Part shown: in pieces, positions 14,699 through 22,761 of the stretch | Position numbering within the stretch: position 1 is the first letter of the stretch | Layout of the letters: every line of letters begins with the position of its first letter | NCBI GenBank assembly: GCA_016281935.1 | Contig: JAEEJN010000019.1 | Location: 1-37,631 of the forward strand | Length of the DNA stretch: 37,631 nt | Origin: Bacillota bacterium | Lineage (GTDB): Bacteria > Bacillota > Clostridia > Christensenellales > UMGS416 | Direction: 5' to 3' | Made by a program: the position numbers and the translations under genes | Notes under the pieces: model-generated | What the model was told of the DNA's origin: nothing | Database searches by the model: none | Seen by the model: only the letters and a program-made list of their open reading frames with translations

Positions 14699-14873
14699 CA
14701 TGGACATTGGACAGCATGAAACTGTCTGTCAGTGCAGAAGCATGAATCCCGGTATTTCCATGAATAATGGCGTCAGGAAGACACATGACTCGGAAGAATC
14801 CGTACATGTGTTTTTTTATTGGCGCCGAACCTTGCGGATCGATGGTCCGCAGACAATAAGGAGGATTTGAAAC
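14699..14873 (+). promoter_or_regulatory. Structured leader of cbiMQO (candidate metal- or cofactor-responsive attenuator)
   Basis: The roughly 170-nt leader starts with a hairpin at the predicted 5' end: CATTG-GACAG (14705-14714) pairs with CTGTC-(tgt)-CAGTG (14722-14734). About 45 nt follow, with GTCAGGAAGAC (14772-14782) resembling the B12-box core, then an intrinsic terminator (14781-14817). A further hairpin TGCGGA/TCCGCA (14833-14851) precedes the GGAGG of cbiM. The 5' hairpin strand TGTCT (14723-14727) could alternatively pair with AGACA (14779-14783) at the foot of the terminator. I cannot match it confidently to the cobalamin or NiCo riboswitch consensus. Confidence 0.5.
14781..14817 (+). 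terminator. Leader terminator upstream of cbiM
   Basis: ACACATG (14781-14787) pairs with CATGTGT (14805-14811), with an inner CGGA/TCCG stem, and is followed by seven T residues. It lies between promoter and gene, so it acts as an attenuator rather than an operon end. Confidence 0.75.
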
Positions 14874-15881
14874 ATGCATATGGCAGACGCATTGGTGTCC
14901 CCTGCGGTCGCCGGAGTCATGGCTGCAGCTTCCGCCACGGCAGCTGTAGTCTCTGTTTATAAGGTCAGTCAGGAAGATAACCGCAAAAAGATCCCTCTCA
15001 TGGGTGTAATGGGCGCGTTCGTCTTCGCGGCGCAGATGATCAACTTCACGATCCCCGGGACCGGTTCTTCCGGTCATCTCTGCGGAGGTATGATGCTCTC
15101 CGCGCTCCTGGGGCCATGGGCAGGATTCCTGTCAATGATCGCCGTACTTCTGATCCAGTGCCTGTTCTTTGCGGACGGAGGGCTTCTGGCTCTTGGCTGC
15201 AATATATGGAATATGGCATTCTACGGATGCTTCCTGGGATCGCTTCTGATCTGGCGTCCCATCATGAAAAACGGAGCCTCACGTCTGAAGATCCTGATCG
15301 CATCCGTTGTCGGATGCGTCGTGACGCTCCAGCTCGGCGCTTTCTCCGTCGTCCTGGAGACTCTTGTCTCCGGCATCACGGAACTACCCTTCGGAGTGTT
15401 CGCCGCGGCCATGCAGCCTATCCATCTGGCGATCGGCCTGGTGGAAGGCCTGATCACCGCTGCAGTCCTGATCTTTGTCTATGAAGCGCGTCCCGAACTG
15501 CTTTGGGGCATCGACACACAGAAAGAGAACAGGATGCCCATCGGTGCCACTTTCGGTGTCCTCGGCGGTGCCGCAGCCGTTATCGGCGGCGGTCTGTCCC
15601 TCCTGGCCTCTTCTCTTCCCGACGGTCTTGAATGGGCTATCGGAAGAGTAGCCGGCGTCGAGGAACTGGAATCCGCGGGAACCGGCGCCTATGCCGCCGC
15701 AGAAAGCGTGCAGGAGTCTCTGTCTTTCCTGCCGGACTACGCCTTCAAGGGATCCGAAAGCGTTCTCGGCACCACTGTGTCCGGCATCGTCGGTGCGCTG
15801 CTCGTTCTGGCGCTTCTCATTTGTGTTGCTTTCATCATTCGGGCCTTCCGAAAAAAGCAGCAGGCTTCCACTGAAGAATAA
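14874..15881 (+). CDS. cbiM: ECF-type cobalt/nickel transporter S-component CbiM with fused PDGLE domain
   Basis: CbiM/NikM is the metal-binding membrane component of cobalt/nickel ECF importers. The mature N-terminus MHMADA keeps the Met1-His2 metal site of the family, which fixes the start at 14874 (GGAGG 9 nt upstream), and SGHLCGG (66-72) holds the second conserved His. About seven helices fill residues 10-205. The C-terminal part contains LPDGLEW (248-254) and LPDYAF (286-291), typical of the PDGLE/CbiN-like domain, and a last helix at about 300-322. It is thus a CbiM-CbiN-like fusion of 335 residues. Whether cobalt or nickel is carried cannot be read directly. It is the first gene of cbiM-cbiQ-cbiO. 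Confidence 0.92.
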   Translation: MHMADALVSPAVAGVMAAASATAAVVSVYKVSQEDNRKKIPLMGVMGAFVFAAQMINFTIPGTGSSGHLCGGMMLSALLGPWAGFLSMIAVLLIQCLFFADGGLLALGCNIWNMAFYGCFLGSLLIWRPIMKNGASRLKILIASVVGCVVTLQLGAFSVVLETLVSGITELPFGVFAAAMQPIHLAIGLVEGLITAAVLIFVYEARPELLWGIDTQKENRMPIGATFGVLGGAAAVIGGGLSLLASSLPDGLEWAIGRVAGVEELESAGTGAYAAAESVQESLSFLPDYAFKGSESVLGTTVSGIVGALLVLALLICVAFIIRAFRKKQQASTEE

Positions 15882-15890
15882 GGAACTGTC

Positions 15891-16703
15891 ATGAGCAGGA
15901 TCGGTCAGGCAATCAGCGAGATCCAGACGCTTGAAAGCGTCTCCAGAGAGGATCGGTGGATGAACCGGATTCACCCTTTATCGAAGCTGTGCCTGACCGT
16001 TTTTTATATCGTTCTGACAGTATCGTTCTCCAAATATGATCTGGCAGGGCTGTTTTCCATGATCCTGTACCCTGCGATCGCATTCATGACTGCCGATCTC
16101 TCCGTCCGGGACGCCTTCAGAAGGCTACGGGCCGTATTGGCGCTCGTTGCCGTCATGGGGATCGCGAACCCTTTCTTCGACCGCACAGCGATTCTCTCAT
16201 TCGGAGCCTTCACCGTAACAGGCGGCATCGTCTCTATGATTTCACTCTTCATGAAAGCCGTCTTCACGGTCTTCGCCGCCTACCTTCTCATTGCGACGAC
16301 ACCTATGGACGACATATGCTATGCGCTGAGGCTCCTCTTCGTACCCAGGATCCTGGTGACCCTGCTGCTCCTCGTCTACCGTTACCTGACCATGCTCATG
16401 AAGGAAGCCGGACGGGTCACAGATGCCTATCTGCTGCGTGCACCGGGTCAGAAAGGCATCCACTTCAGAGCCTGGGGTCCGCTTGCCGGTCAGATGCTCC
16501 TGCGCTCTGCCGATTTTGCCGGTGTTCTGTACGAGAGCATGCTTCTTCGCGGCTTCACGGGCGAGTTCCGTCCGACGTTCCGCCATTCCCTGAAAGCTTC
16601 TGATCTTCTGTGGCCTCTTGGCTGGGCTTCCGTACTGATCCTGCTGAAGCTTTTCCCTCTCGTTTCTGTCCTGGGCAGACTCGTGACGGGAAACTGGAAC
16701 TGA
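15891..16703 (+). CDS. cbiQ: ECF transporter T-component CbiQ
   Basis: This is the 270-residue membrane scaffold that couples CbiM to the ATPase. It has about five hydrophobic helices and two cytoplasmic coupling regions with the Ala-Arg-Gly-like motif positions (RAPGQKG near 180; ESMLLRGFTG near 215), as in CbiQ/EcfT proteins. Start 15891 has AAGGAACTGTC upstream. It follows cbiM by 9 nt and is followed by cbiO 17 nt later. Confidence 0.92.
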   Translation: MSRIGQAISEIQTLESVSREDRWMNRIHPLSKLCLTVFYIVLTVSFSKYDLAGLFSMILYPAIAFMTADLSVRDAFRRLRAVLALVAVMGIANPFFDRTAILSFGAFTVTGGIVSMISLFMKAVFTVFAAYLLIATTPMDDICYALRLLFVPRILVTLLLLVYRYLTMLMKEAGRVTDAYLLRAPGQKGIHFRAWGPLAGQMLLRSADFAGVLYESMLLRGFTGEFRPTFRHSLKASDLLWPLGWASVLILLKLFPLVSVLGRLVTGNWN

Positions 16704-16720
16704 TTTCCGGAGGTGACCCT

Positions 16721-17467
16721 ATGAATGACCTGATGATCGAATCCAGAGATCTTCGATTTGCTTACGAGAAAGGTACAGATGTCCTGACGGACGTCTCCTT
16801 CTCTTTGGCAGAGGGTGAAAAAGTCGGCCTTATCGGTAGGAACGGAGCCGGAAAATCCACCCTGCTGAAACTTCTGGTAGGTCTGGAACTGCCGAATACG
16901 GGCACGCTTCGGATCAGAGGGATCCCTGTTGAAAGAAAAACACTGTCTGAGATCCGCAGAATGATCGGATATGTCTTTCAGGATTCGGACAGCCAGCTGT
17001 TCATGACGACTGTGGAAGAGGATGTTGCCTTTGCTCCCCGCAACTACGGTTTCTCCGAGGAAGAAGTCGAAAAGCGTGTCACGGACGCTCTGGAAAAGGT
17101 CCGCATCCCCCATCTTCGGAAGAAATCGGTCTACAAACTCTCCGGCGGTGAAAAGAAGCTAGCATCTCTCGCAACGATCCTGTCCATGACACCGGACATC
17201 ATCCTGTTGGACGAACCTACGGTTACGCTCGATCCCGGAAACCGCAGCAACCTCATTCGGCTCTTGAACGGTCTGGACTGTTCCCTGTTCATTGCCAGCC
17301 ATGATCTGGATTTCATCTGGGACACCTGCAGCCGCGTCCTCATACTCTCAGAAGGACGGATCGTCTGCGAAGGTCCTTCGGAGGAGATCCTCCGGAACGG
17401 CGACCTGCTGCGGAAAAACGGTTTGGAGCTTCCTCTTTCCCTCATCCAAAGAGATCGGTGCAAATAA
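16721..17467 (+). CDS. cbiO: ECF transporter ATPase CbiO
   Basis: The 248-residue ABC ATPase energises the Co/Ni importer. Walker A is GRNGAGKST (about 39-47), the Q-loop is YVFQDSDSQLF (typical of EcfA/CbiO), the signature is LSGGEKKLASLATIL and Walker B is IILLDEPTVTLD. Start 16721 has a clear GGAGGTGA at 6-7 nt; the upstream extension to 16610 lies within cbiQ and is rejected. It ends the operon at the terminator 17476-17516. Confidence 0.95.
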   Translation: MNDLMIESRDLRFAYEKGTDVLTDVSFSLAEGEKVGLIGRNGAGKSTLLKLLVGLELPNTGTLRIRGIPVERKTLSEIRRMIGYVFQDSDSQLFMTTVEEDVAFAPRNYGFSEEEVEKRVTDALEKVRIPHLRKKSVYKLSGGEKKLASLATILSMTPDIILLDEPTVTLDPGNRSNLIRLLNGLDCSLFIASHDLDFIWDTCSRVLILSEGRIVCEGPSEEILRNGDLLRKNGLELPLSLIQRDRCK

Positions 17468-17475
17468 AGAAAGCA

Positions 17476-17516
17476 GAAAACGCGTGCTGACATCAGTCAG
17501 CACGCGTTTTCTTATT
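17476..17516. terminator. Bidirectional terminator between cbiO and the HAD gene
   Basis: A 16-bp perfect stem pairs GAAAACGCGTGCTGAC (17476-17491) with GTCAGCACGCGTTTTC (17496-17511) over a 4-nt loop, followed by TTATTTTC. It is T-rich on both sides, so it fits both convergent transcripts. Confidence 0.92.
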
Positions 17517-17525
17517 TTCGGTACG

Positions 17526-18218
17526 TTATCCCAGTATCCGAATCGTCTCATTCGCCGCGGCAACGAGATCCGTGACCCTAATGGCCCGGCTGCCTTCCGG
17601 CAGTTTTCCGTTCTTACGGTCAACCCAGACAGCCAGCATCCCCAATGATTCCGCCGGCACGATATCCGTTTCGTAATGATCTCCGATATAGGCACAGCGT
17701 TCCGGGACATCTCCCACCGCTTCACATGCGATCCGGAACATTTTTGGATCCGGCTTCGAGCATCCGGCATCCTCCGCTGTAAGAATATAGGAAAAGCGGT
17801 CCTGCAGTCCAAGCCGTTCGAGCTTGTCATGCTGCTGTCTGGCATTTCCATTGGTCACGAGTCCCAGCGGCCGGGATCCGAAACGATTCAGCGCTTCTTC
17901 CGCTTCGGGAAAAAGACGCCAGGACTCCCTGAGATAGGCGTGAAAACGCATGAATTCGGTATAAGCTTCCTTCCCGGAGAGTTCGATCCCCGCGACCTCG
18001 TGGATCCTGCGCATCCGCTCTGCGCGCTGCCTGTCATATGTAAGTTCCCCATCCAGATAGCGGCGGAAGCAGTCCACACGGATCTCCTCCCAGGCCGGAT
18101 AAAAAGCATCCCAGGGCAGTTTTTCGCCGAGGATACTCGTGCGAAGGAACAATGTCAGAGCATCTATCTCCGCAGTTTCCAAATCCAGAAGCGTATGATC
18201 CAGATCAAAGAAAATCAT
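17526..18218 (-). CDS. HAD-superfamily phosphatase (YjjG-like)
   Basis: The 230-residue protein shows all HAD motifs: nucleophile motif FDLDHTLLD at the N-terminus, motif II LVTNGN, Lys in CSKPDPKMF and motif IV YIGDHYETDI. The cap region between motifs I and II is alpha-helical, as in subfamily IA. The overall pattern is closest to YjjG-type pyrimidine 5'-nucleotidases, but HAD substrates are hard to predict. Start 18218 has GCGAGGG upstream. It lies 14 nt after the DUF4003 gene on the same strand, so it is probably co-transcribed. Confidence 0.88.
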   Translation of the reverse strand: MIFFDLDHTLLDLETAEIDALTLFLRTSILGEKLPWDAFYPAWEEIRVDCFRRYLDGELTYDRQRAERMRRIHEVAGIELSGKEAYTEFMRFHAYLRESWRLFPEAEEALNRFGSRPLGLVTNGNARQQHDKLERLGLQDRFSYILTAEDAGCSKPDPKMFRIACEAVGDVPERCAYIGDHYETDIVPAESLGMLAVWVDRKNGKLPEGSRAIRVTDLVAAANETIRILG

Positions 18219-18232
18219 GATACCCTCGCCGA

Positions 18233-19207
18233 TCAGCCGGCATTGTTGTTTGTGATGATCGATACGGAGGCGCACATGAGCGCCGTCTGCTCCGCTTCCA
18301 TGAGTGCGATAGCGAACTGATCCAGCATCGCCTGCTCCGCGGCCACAGCATCCCTTCTGACGGCAATCATAGCCTGGGAAGCAATCAGGAGACGAGCTCC
18401 CTTCGGAACGCTGAAATCCGAAAAACCGCGTTTTTCGCGGAGATAACCTTCTCCTTCGATCAGATCCCTGACCAGAGTATCCGGATCATCCGGCAGCATC
18501 GCAAGAACGCCGGCAAGCGGCATGGCTCCCGAAAAACGCAGGAACAGTCTGTGATCATGGCAGGACGCAAGGATTTCTCTCGCTCTCTCTGCAAGAGAGA
18601 CACAGTCATCCGACGCCAGCATGAGCACATGGGTCAGGGTCTGCATGTCGTTCCCGCCTCTGGATTCGGTCGAAAGGATCCGTTCCATGTCCAGGTACTT
18701 GGCAGGGGCATCTTTGCGGCTCACGCCGTGACGGGCGAGAAGTGCCGCGTAAAGATAATCGTCCGGCGCGGAAAGATAAGGATGCACATCCCTCATTGAA
18801 TCGAACCATGCCCGGGTCGACTCGATGAGTTCGTCGTCGCGGCTCTCATCTTCCTTAGCAAGTTCCATTGCCGCCAGGACCAGATACGGCGTACGGCGGA
18901 ACCCTCTCCGGTAAAGTTTGTGATACAGCGAGATCGACCGGTCCAGATACCGCTCGGGATCTTTCGAAAGAGACAGCCTCGCTGCTACGGCGAGCTGGAT
19001 CTGACCGCGGAACTCAGAAAGGATCGACACCTTATTCCGGAGTTCACGCTGTGCGAGCCGGATCGCAACGATGTCCGGATCACGGTCCTTGATGTCATAT
19101 AGACTGGTCGCAAGAAGTCTCGTGAGCACATGCTCCCAGGGGAAACCGCGCTGCGTCATTTCCGAACGTGCGGCAAACGTATCCAGCCGATCCGTAAGCT
19201 TCGTCAT
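18233..19207 (-). CDS. DUF4003 family protein
   Basis: The 324-residue soluble, mainly helical protein matches DUF4003 in its central pattern HPYLSAPDDYLYAALLA and SRGGNDMQTLTHVLML and in the C-terminal ASQAMIAV. The function of the family is unknown; members occur across Bacillota. Start 19207 is preferred, with AGAAGGA 7-8 nt upstream, over ATG 19225, which directly abuts a purine run. It is the first gene of a two-gene unit with the HAD phosphatase, behind its own promoter. Confidence 0.82.
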   Translation of the reverse strand: MTKLTDRLDTFAARSEMTQRGFPWEHVLTRLLATSLYDIKDRDPDIVAIRLAQRELRNKVSILSEFRGQIQLAVAARLSLSKDPERYLDRSISLYHKLYRRGFRRTPYLVLAAMELAKEDESRDDELIESTRAWFDSMRDVHPYLSAPDDYLYAALLARHGVSRKDAPAKYLDMERILSTESRGGNDMQTLTHVLMLASDDCVSLAERAREILASCHDHRLFLRFSGAMPLAGVLAMLPDDPDTLVRDLIEGEGYLREKRGFSDFSVPKGARLLIASQAMIAVRRDAVAAEQAMLDQFAIALMEAEQTALMCASVSIITNNNAG

Positions 19208-19259
19208 GTTTGTTTCCTTCTGCATCCTTTCCCGTGCCGATCATGGAATGTACCTTCTT

Positions 19260-19288
19260 ACTATACCATCCCGTACGGATTTACGCAA
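19260..19288 (-). promoter_or_regulatory. Promoter of the DUF4003-HAD operon
   Basis: Minus-strand TTGCGT (19283-19288), 17-nt spacer and TATAGT (19260-19265) with extended -10 TG. Confidence 0.6.
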
Positions 19289-19310
19289 GGACACAGCCTG
19301 CCGCGGCTCT

Positions 19311-19595
19311 TTACCGTGACCTTTCCGCCGGCGGACGACGGCTCTGCACGATCCGTTCCATACATAGCATCCTCACTTTGTTTTCATACTGCTTCGTCAC
19401 GTCTTCCGCCATGGGGCACCGGCTCTTGTAATAGTAACTTCCGCATATCTGTGACAGATGCCTGATCAAAGCAGTCTTTCCGGGAAACATCAGATGGTTT
19501 TCCCCCGTATCCTGCGAGCAGGCACAGCGGACAAACCATTTTCCTTCCCCTCTGTAATATGGGCAGACTGCCCTCCCGCCTTCGAAATAATTCAA
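19311..19595 (-). CDS. Small Cys-rich protein with phage-type zinc-ribbon-like pattern
   Basis: The 94-residue protein has six Cys, with ordered pairs CPYY (Cys11), CAC (Cys24, Cys26), ICGSYYYKSRC (Cys51, Cys60) and a late Cys78. The spacing resembles small Cys-rich proteins that I associate with Clostridial prophages and accessory regions (CPFY...C...YCxxxYxxC...KYE). A metal-binding role is inferred. The start is TTG at 19595: the only upstream in-frame codons end in a TGA, and AAAGGGCGG lies 6-8 nt before. It has its own promoter, divergent from the S24 repressor gene. Confidence 0.65.
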   Translation of the reverse strand: MNYFEGGRAVCPYYRGEGKWFVRCACSQDTGENHLMFPGKTALIRHLSQICGSYYYKSRCPMAEDVTKQYENKVRMLCMERIVQSRRPPAERSR

Positions 19596-19649
19596 AGCAA
19601 CCGCCCTTTCTCATTTGGATTTCACCCGGTCACCGATCGGGCCACTCAA

Positions 19650-19679
19650 AGAGTAGCACACATTTTCGGACGCAGTCAA
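19650..19679 (-). promoter_or_regulatory. Promoter of the small Cys-rich protein
   Basis: Minus-strand TTGACT (19674-19679), 18-nt spacer, TACTCT (19650-19655) with extended -10 TG. Confidence 0.55.
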
Positions 19680-19686
19680 CCGTTTG

Positions 19687-19718
19687 GATGACATTTCGGT
19701 AATTTCCCTCTTGTCATC
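19687..19718. promoter_or_regulatory. Inverted repeat over the S24 repressor promoter (candidate operator)
   Basis: GATGACA (19687-19693) and TGTCATC (19712-19718) are exact inverse copies separated by 18 nt. The right arm overlaps the -35 of the plus-strand promoter. The placement fits autoregulation by the HTH-S24 protein; binding is inferred. Confidence 0.4.
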
Positions 19719-19739
19719 AGTCTCCATTCGGGTTACAAT
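19711..19739 (+). promoter_or_regulatory. Promoter of the S24 repressor-aro operon
   Basis: TTGTCA (19711-19716), 17-nt spacer, TACAAT (19734-19739). Confidence 0.65.
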
Positions 19740-19770
19740 AATGCTGGATCCAAAGCAAGGAGGGTTTCAT

Positions 19771-20403
19771 ATGTCTTTTGGACAGAATCTTCGCATGCTC
19801 CGCAGAGAAATGGGACTGACCCAGTCGGATCTGGGAACACTGCTGGGCACGACAAAACAGGTCATCAGCCGATATGAACTGGGGACACGCGTTCCCAAGA
19901 TCACTGTGGTCCGCGGTTATGCAGAACGTCTCCGCGTGCCTCTCTCCTCCCTTCTCGGAGACAGTGAGACGTCCGGCGAAGAAGCCGGCATCCCCGTTTC
20001 TGTTCCTTCCGACGAGCCCGGCTACACGCTCCGGCCCAGACTCGGAAGCATTGCGTGCGGCGAACCTATCCTTGCGGAAGAGCATATCGAGTGCTACGAC
20101 CTTGTTCCTGAGCCTATCCGCTGCGACTTCACTCTCGTCTGCCGTGGCGATTCCATGACGGGAGCCCGGATCTACGACGGCGACATCGTGTACATCCGCA
20201 GACAGCCCCAGGTGGAGAACGGTCAGATCGCAGCCGTACGCGTGGGAGACGAAGCTACGCTCAAACGCGTATATACCACCCCTCAGGGACTGGTACTTCA
20301 GCCTGAAAATCCCGCCTACAGTCCCATGGTCTATACAAAGGCAGATCTGGACGATGTGGAGATTCTAGGCCTTGCCGTAGGTTTCACGTCGCCGTGGGTC
20401 TGA
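19771..20403 (+). CDS. XRE-family repressor with S24 (LexA-like) peptidase domain
   Basis: This 210-residue protein couples an N-terminal helix-turn-helix (about 5-63: LRREMGLTQSDLGTLLGTTKQ...RYELGTRVPK) to a C-terminal S24 domain. The catalytic Ser128 sits in CRGDSMTGARIYDGDIVYI, and the Lys165 general base in DEATLKRVY. A candidate self-cleavage site is Ala95-Cys96-Gly97, where LexA/CI proteins have Ala-Gly. Such proteins repress genes until RecA-stimulated autocleavage after DNA damage; that behaviour is inferred here. Start 19771 has GCAAGGAGGG upstream. The aroA start follows 17 nt after its stop, so it heads the shikimate operon. Confidence 0.88.
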   Translation: MSFGQNLRMLRREMGLTQSDLGTLLGTTKQVISRYELGTRVPKITVVRGYAERLRVPLSSLLGDSETSGEEAGIPVSVPSDEPGYTLRPRLGSIACGEPILAEEHIECYDLVPEPIRCDFTLVCRGDSMTGARIYDGDIVYIRRQPQVENGQIAAVRVGDEATLKRVYTTPQGLVLQPENPAYSPMVYTKADLDDVEILGLAVGFTSPWV

Positions 20404-20420
20404 CAGCAGGTGGAACACCC

Positions 20421-21680
20421 ATGCGTCTTCAGGTCATCCCATCCATCCTTTCCGGCACGGTCAGAGCACCTTCCTCCAAATCGGGTCTCCACCGTCTGCT
20501 CATCTGTGCGGCTTTATCATCGCAGCCTACGCGGATCCATGGATTCATGCCTTCCGGTGATATCCTCGCTACGATGAACTGTCTCTCCGCCCTTGGCGCG
20601 GCTCTCACGGTCCGGGAGGACGTCTGCACCGTCGTGCCTCCGGATCAGTACCGAAACGAATCGGTTTTCCCCTGCGGAGAGAGCGGAACGACTCTTCGTT
20701 TTTTCCTCCCTCTCGCTTCTGCGCTCTGCGGAAAAGCATCCTTTACGGGTCATGGCCGTCTGCCGTACCGCCCCATAAGCGAACTGCTTGACGCCATGCA
20801 GTCGGGCGGAGCCGTTTTATCATCCTCCCATCTCCCGCTGACGATGTCTGGAAAACTCATGCCCGGCCGTTATCTCCTTCCCGGGAACGTTTCGTCCCAG
20901 TATATATCGGGCATGCTGTCAGCCCTTTCCGTCACACCAGGAGAATCCGCCGTCGAGCTGACGTCTCCTCTGGAATCCGGCAGCTATGTGGAAATGACGA
21001 TCGATGCTCTCAGGCGTTTCGGAGCAGAGATCGAGCAGTCGAATCAATGCTATCTGATCCATGGTCAGCACCGTCTTACGTCTCCGGGGGATGTGACGGC
21101 TGAAGGAGACTGGTCAGGCGCCGCCTCTTACCTGTGCGCAGGTGCGATATCCGGTCCGGTATCCGTTTCCGGTCTCAGACGAGATTCACTGCAGGGAGAC
21201 CGTAGCGTCCTTGATATCCTTGGTCATTTCGGAGCGAAAACCGAATGGATTGCTGCTGACACGGTCAGAGTGGTTCCCGGCGAATTGAGGGCAATCCGGG
21301 TAGACCTGCGGAACATCCCTGATCTCCTGCCTTCACTGGCCGTGACTGCGATGTTTGCTAAGGGAACGACCGTATTTTTGAACGGCGGGCGTCTCCGTTT
21401 CAAGGAAAGCGATCGTCTTCGTGCAACAGCGAGACTGATCGAATCGTTTGGCGGCACTGCGGAAGAAGGCGAGGACAGCCTGACCATCACCGGTCCCGTC
21501 AATCCTCGAAGTGCACTGCTCCCCTTTTCCGGAGATCATCGCATCGTCATGGCGGAAGCAGTCGCCGCAGCCTGCGCGGACGGTCCTTCCGAGATCCCCG
21601 ATGCCGATTCCGCAGACAAATCCTACCCCGGCTTTTTCCGGGATTATCATGAACTGGGAGGAAAGGCCCATGTCCTCTAG
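20421..21680 (+). CDS. aroA: 3-phosphoshikimate 1-carboxyvinyltransferase (EPSP synthase)
   Basis: AroA joins shikimate 3-phosphate and phosphoenolpyruvate in the cytoplasmic shikimate pathway. The 419 residues carry APSSKSGLHRLLICAAL (the N-terminal PPSKS/HR motif), CGESGTTLRFFLPLAS (LxGSGTTxRF-like), NVSSQYISGMLSAL, NIPDLLPSLAV and RLRFKESDRLRATARLI, all diagnostic. Start 20421 has AGGTGGA upstream. The gene overlaps aroC by 11 nt, indicating coupled translation. Confidence 0.96.
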   Translation: MRLQVIPSILSGTVRAPSSKSGLHRLLICAALSSQPTRIHGFMPSGDILATMNCLSALGAALTVREDVCTVVPPDQYRNESVFPCGESGTTLRFFLPLASALCGKASFTGHGRLPYRPISELLDAMQSGGAVLSSSHLPLTMSGKLMPGRYLLPGNVSSQYISGMLSALSVTPGESAVELTSPLESGSYVEMTIDALRRFGAEIEQSNQCYLIHGQHRLTSPGDVTAEGDWSGAASYLCAGAISGPVSVSGLRRDSLQGDRSVLDILGHFGAKTEWIAADTVRVVPGELRAIRVDLRNIPDLLPSLAVTAMFAKGTTVFLNGGRLRFKESDRLRATARLIESFGGTAEEGEDSLTITGPVNPRSALLPFSGDHRIVMAEAVAAACADGPSEIPDADSADKSYPGFFRDYHELGGKAHVL

Positions 21681-22746
21681 CTTTGGAAACCGCTTGCGTG
21701 TGCAGCTTTTCGGAGAATCTCACGGAAAAGCAGTAGGCGCAGTCATAGACGCTCCGCCTCCGGGTGAAGCCGTCGACGAAAAAGAGCTTCTCCGTTTTCT
21801 GGAAAGAAGACGTCCCGGACGAAGCCCGCTGATGAGTTCCAGGAACGAAACCGATTATCCGGTTTTCCTGTCAGGTCTGTACGAAGGACACACGACGGGA
21901 ACTCCCCTGACCGTGATCATGGAAAACGCAGATGCACGTCCGGACAGCTATGCCGGACTGTTCTCCGTTCCGAGGCCCGGGCACGCGGATTATGCTGCTG
22001 CCGTGCGGTATCAGGGTGCTGCGGACATGCGAGGGGGCGGTCATTTCTCCGCAAGGCTCACCGCTCCTTTCTGCGCCGCCGGAGGCATTGCCCTGCAGAT
22101 CCTGGAGCGCCGCGGGATCTTCATTGGCTCGCATATCGCCGAGATCGATTCGGTCGCCGACGATCCCTTCCCTCTCGTTCCAGATGCAGAGCTTTTCCAT
22201 GCCCTTGCAGACAAGGAGATTCCTGTCCTGAACGACGAAGCGGGCAGGCTCATGAAGCAATCCATTCTCGGCGCAAGATCCGCAGGCGACAGCGTAGGAG
22301 GTATTGTGGAATGTGCAGCCGTAGGTTTCCCTGCAGGCCTCGGCTCGCCTCGTTTTGAAGGTGCCGACAGCCGGATCGCCTCTGTTCTGTTTGGGATCCC
22401 CGCAGTCAAGGGAGTCGAATTCGGAGCAGGTTTCGAAGCTTCCAGGATGCGCGGATCGCAGAACAACGATCCATTTATCGTCCGTGACGGCAGAATCCTC
22501 ACGTCCAAGAACGACGCCGGGGGCATCCTGGGCGGGATCACTACGGGAATGCCGATCATCGTAAGAGCCGCGTTCAAGCCCACGCCTTCCATTTCCATCC
22601 CGCAGACGACAGTCGATCTGAGCTCCATGCAGCCCGCAGAGATCACGCTGTCGGGAAGGCACGATCCCTGTGTGGTGCCCAGGGCCGTACCTGTCGTGGA
22701 AGCAGCCGTGGCCCTCGTACTTCTGGACATGCTTCTGGAAGGATAA
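21670..22746 (+). CDS. aroC: Chorismate synthase
   Basis: AroC converts EPSP to chorismate with reduced FMN as cofactor. The 358-residue protein has FGESHGKAVGAVIDAPPPG near the N-terminus, SRNETDYPVFLSGLYEGHTTGTP, RPGHADYAAAVRYQGAADMRGGGHFSARLT and the late SGRHDPCVVPRAVPVVEA, all hallmarks. Start 21670 has GGGAGGAAAGG upstream, within the end of aroA. Confidence 0.96.
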   Translation: MSSSFGNRLRVQLFGESHGKAVGAVIDAPPPGEAVDEKELLRFLERRRPGRSPLMSSRNETDYPVFLSGLYEGHTTGTPLTVIMENADARPDSYAGLFSVPRPGHADYAAAVRYQGAADMRGGGHFSARLTAPFCAAGGIALQILERRGIFIGSHIAEIDSVADDPFPLVPDAELFHALADKEIPVLNDEAGRLMKQSILGARSAGDSVGGIVECAAVGFPAGLGSPRFEGADSRIASVLFGIPAVKGVEFGAGFEASRMRGSQNNDPFIVRDGRILTSKNDAGGILGGITTGMPIIVRAAFKPTPSISIPQTTVDLSSMQPAEITLSGRHDPCVVPRAVPVVEAAVALVLLDMLLEG

Positions 22747-22761
22747 CAGGAGATAGATCTC

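Noticed and set aside
14772-14782. Definite cobalamin riboswitch call from the B12-box-like GTCAGGAAGAC
   Set aside because: The other conserved blocks of the cobalamin riboswitch are not recognisable, so I report only an unclassified structured leader.
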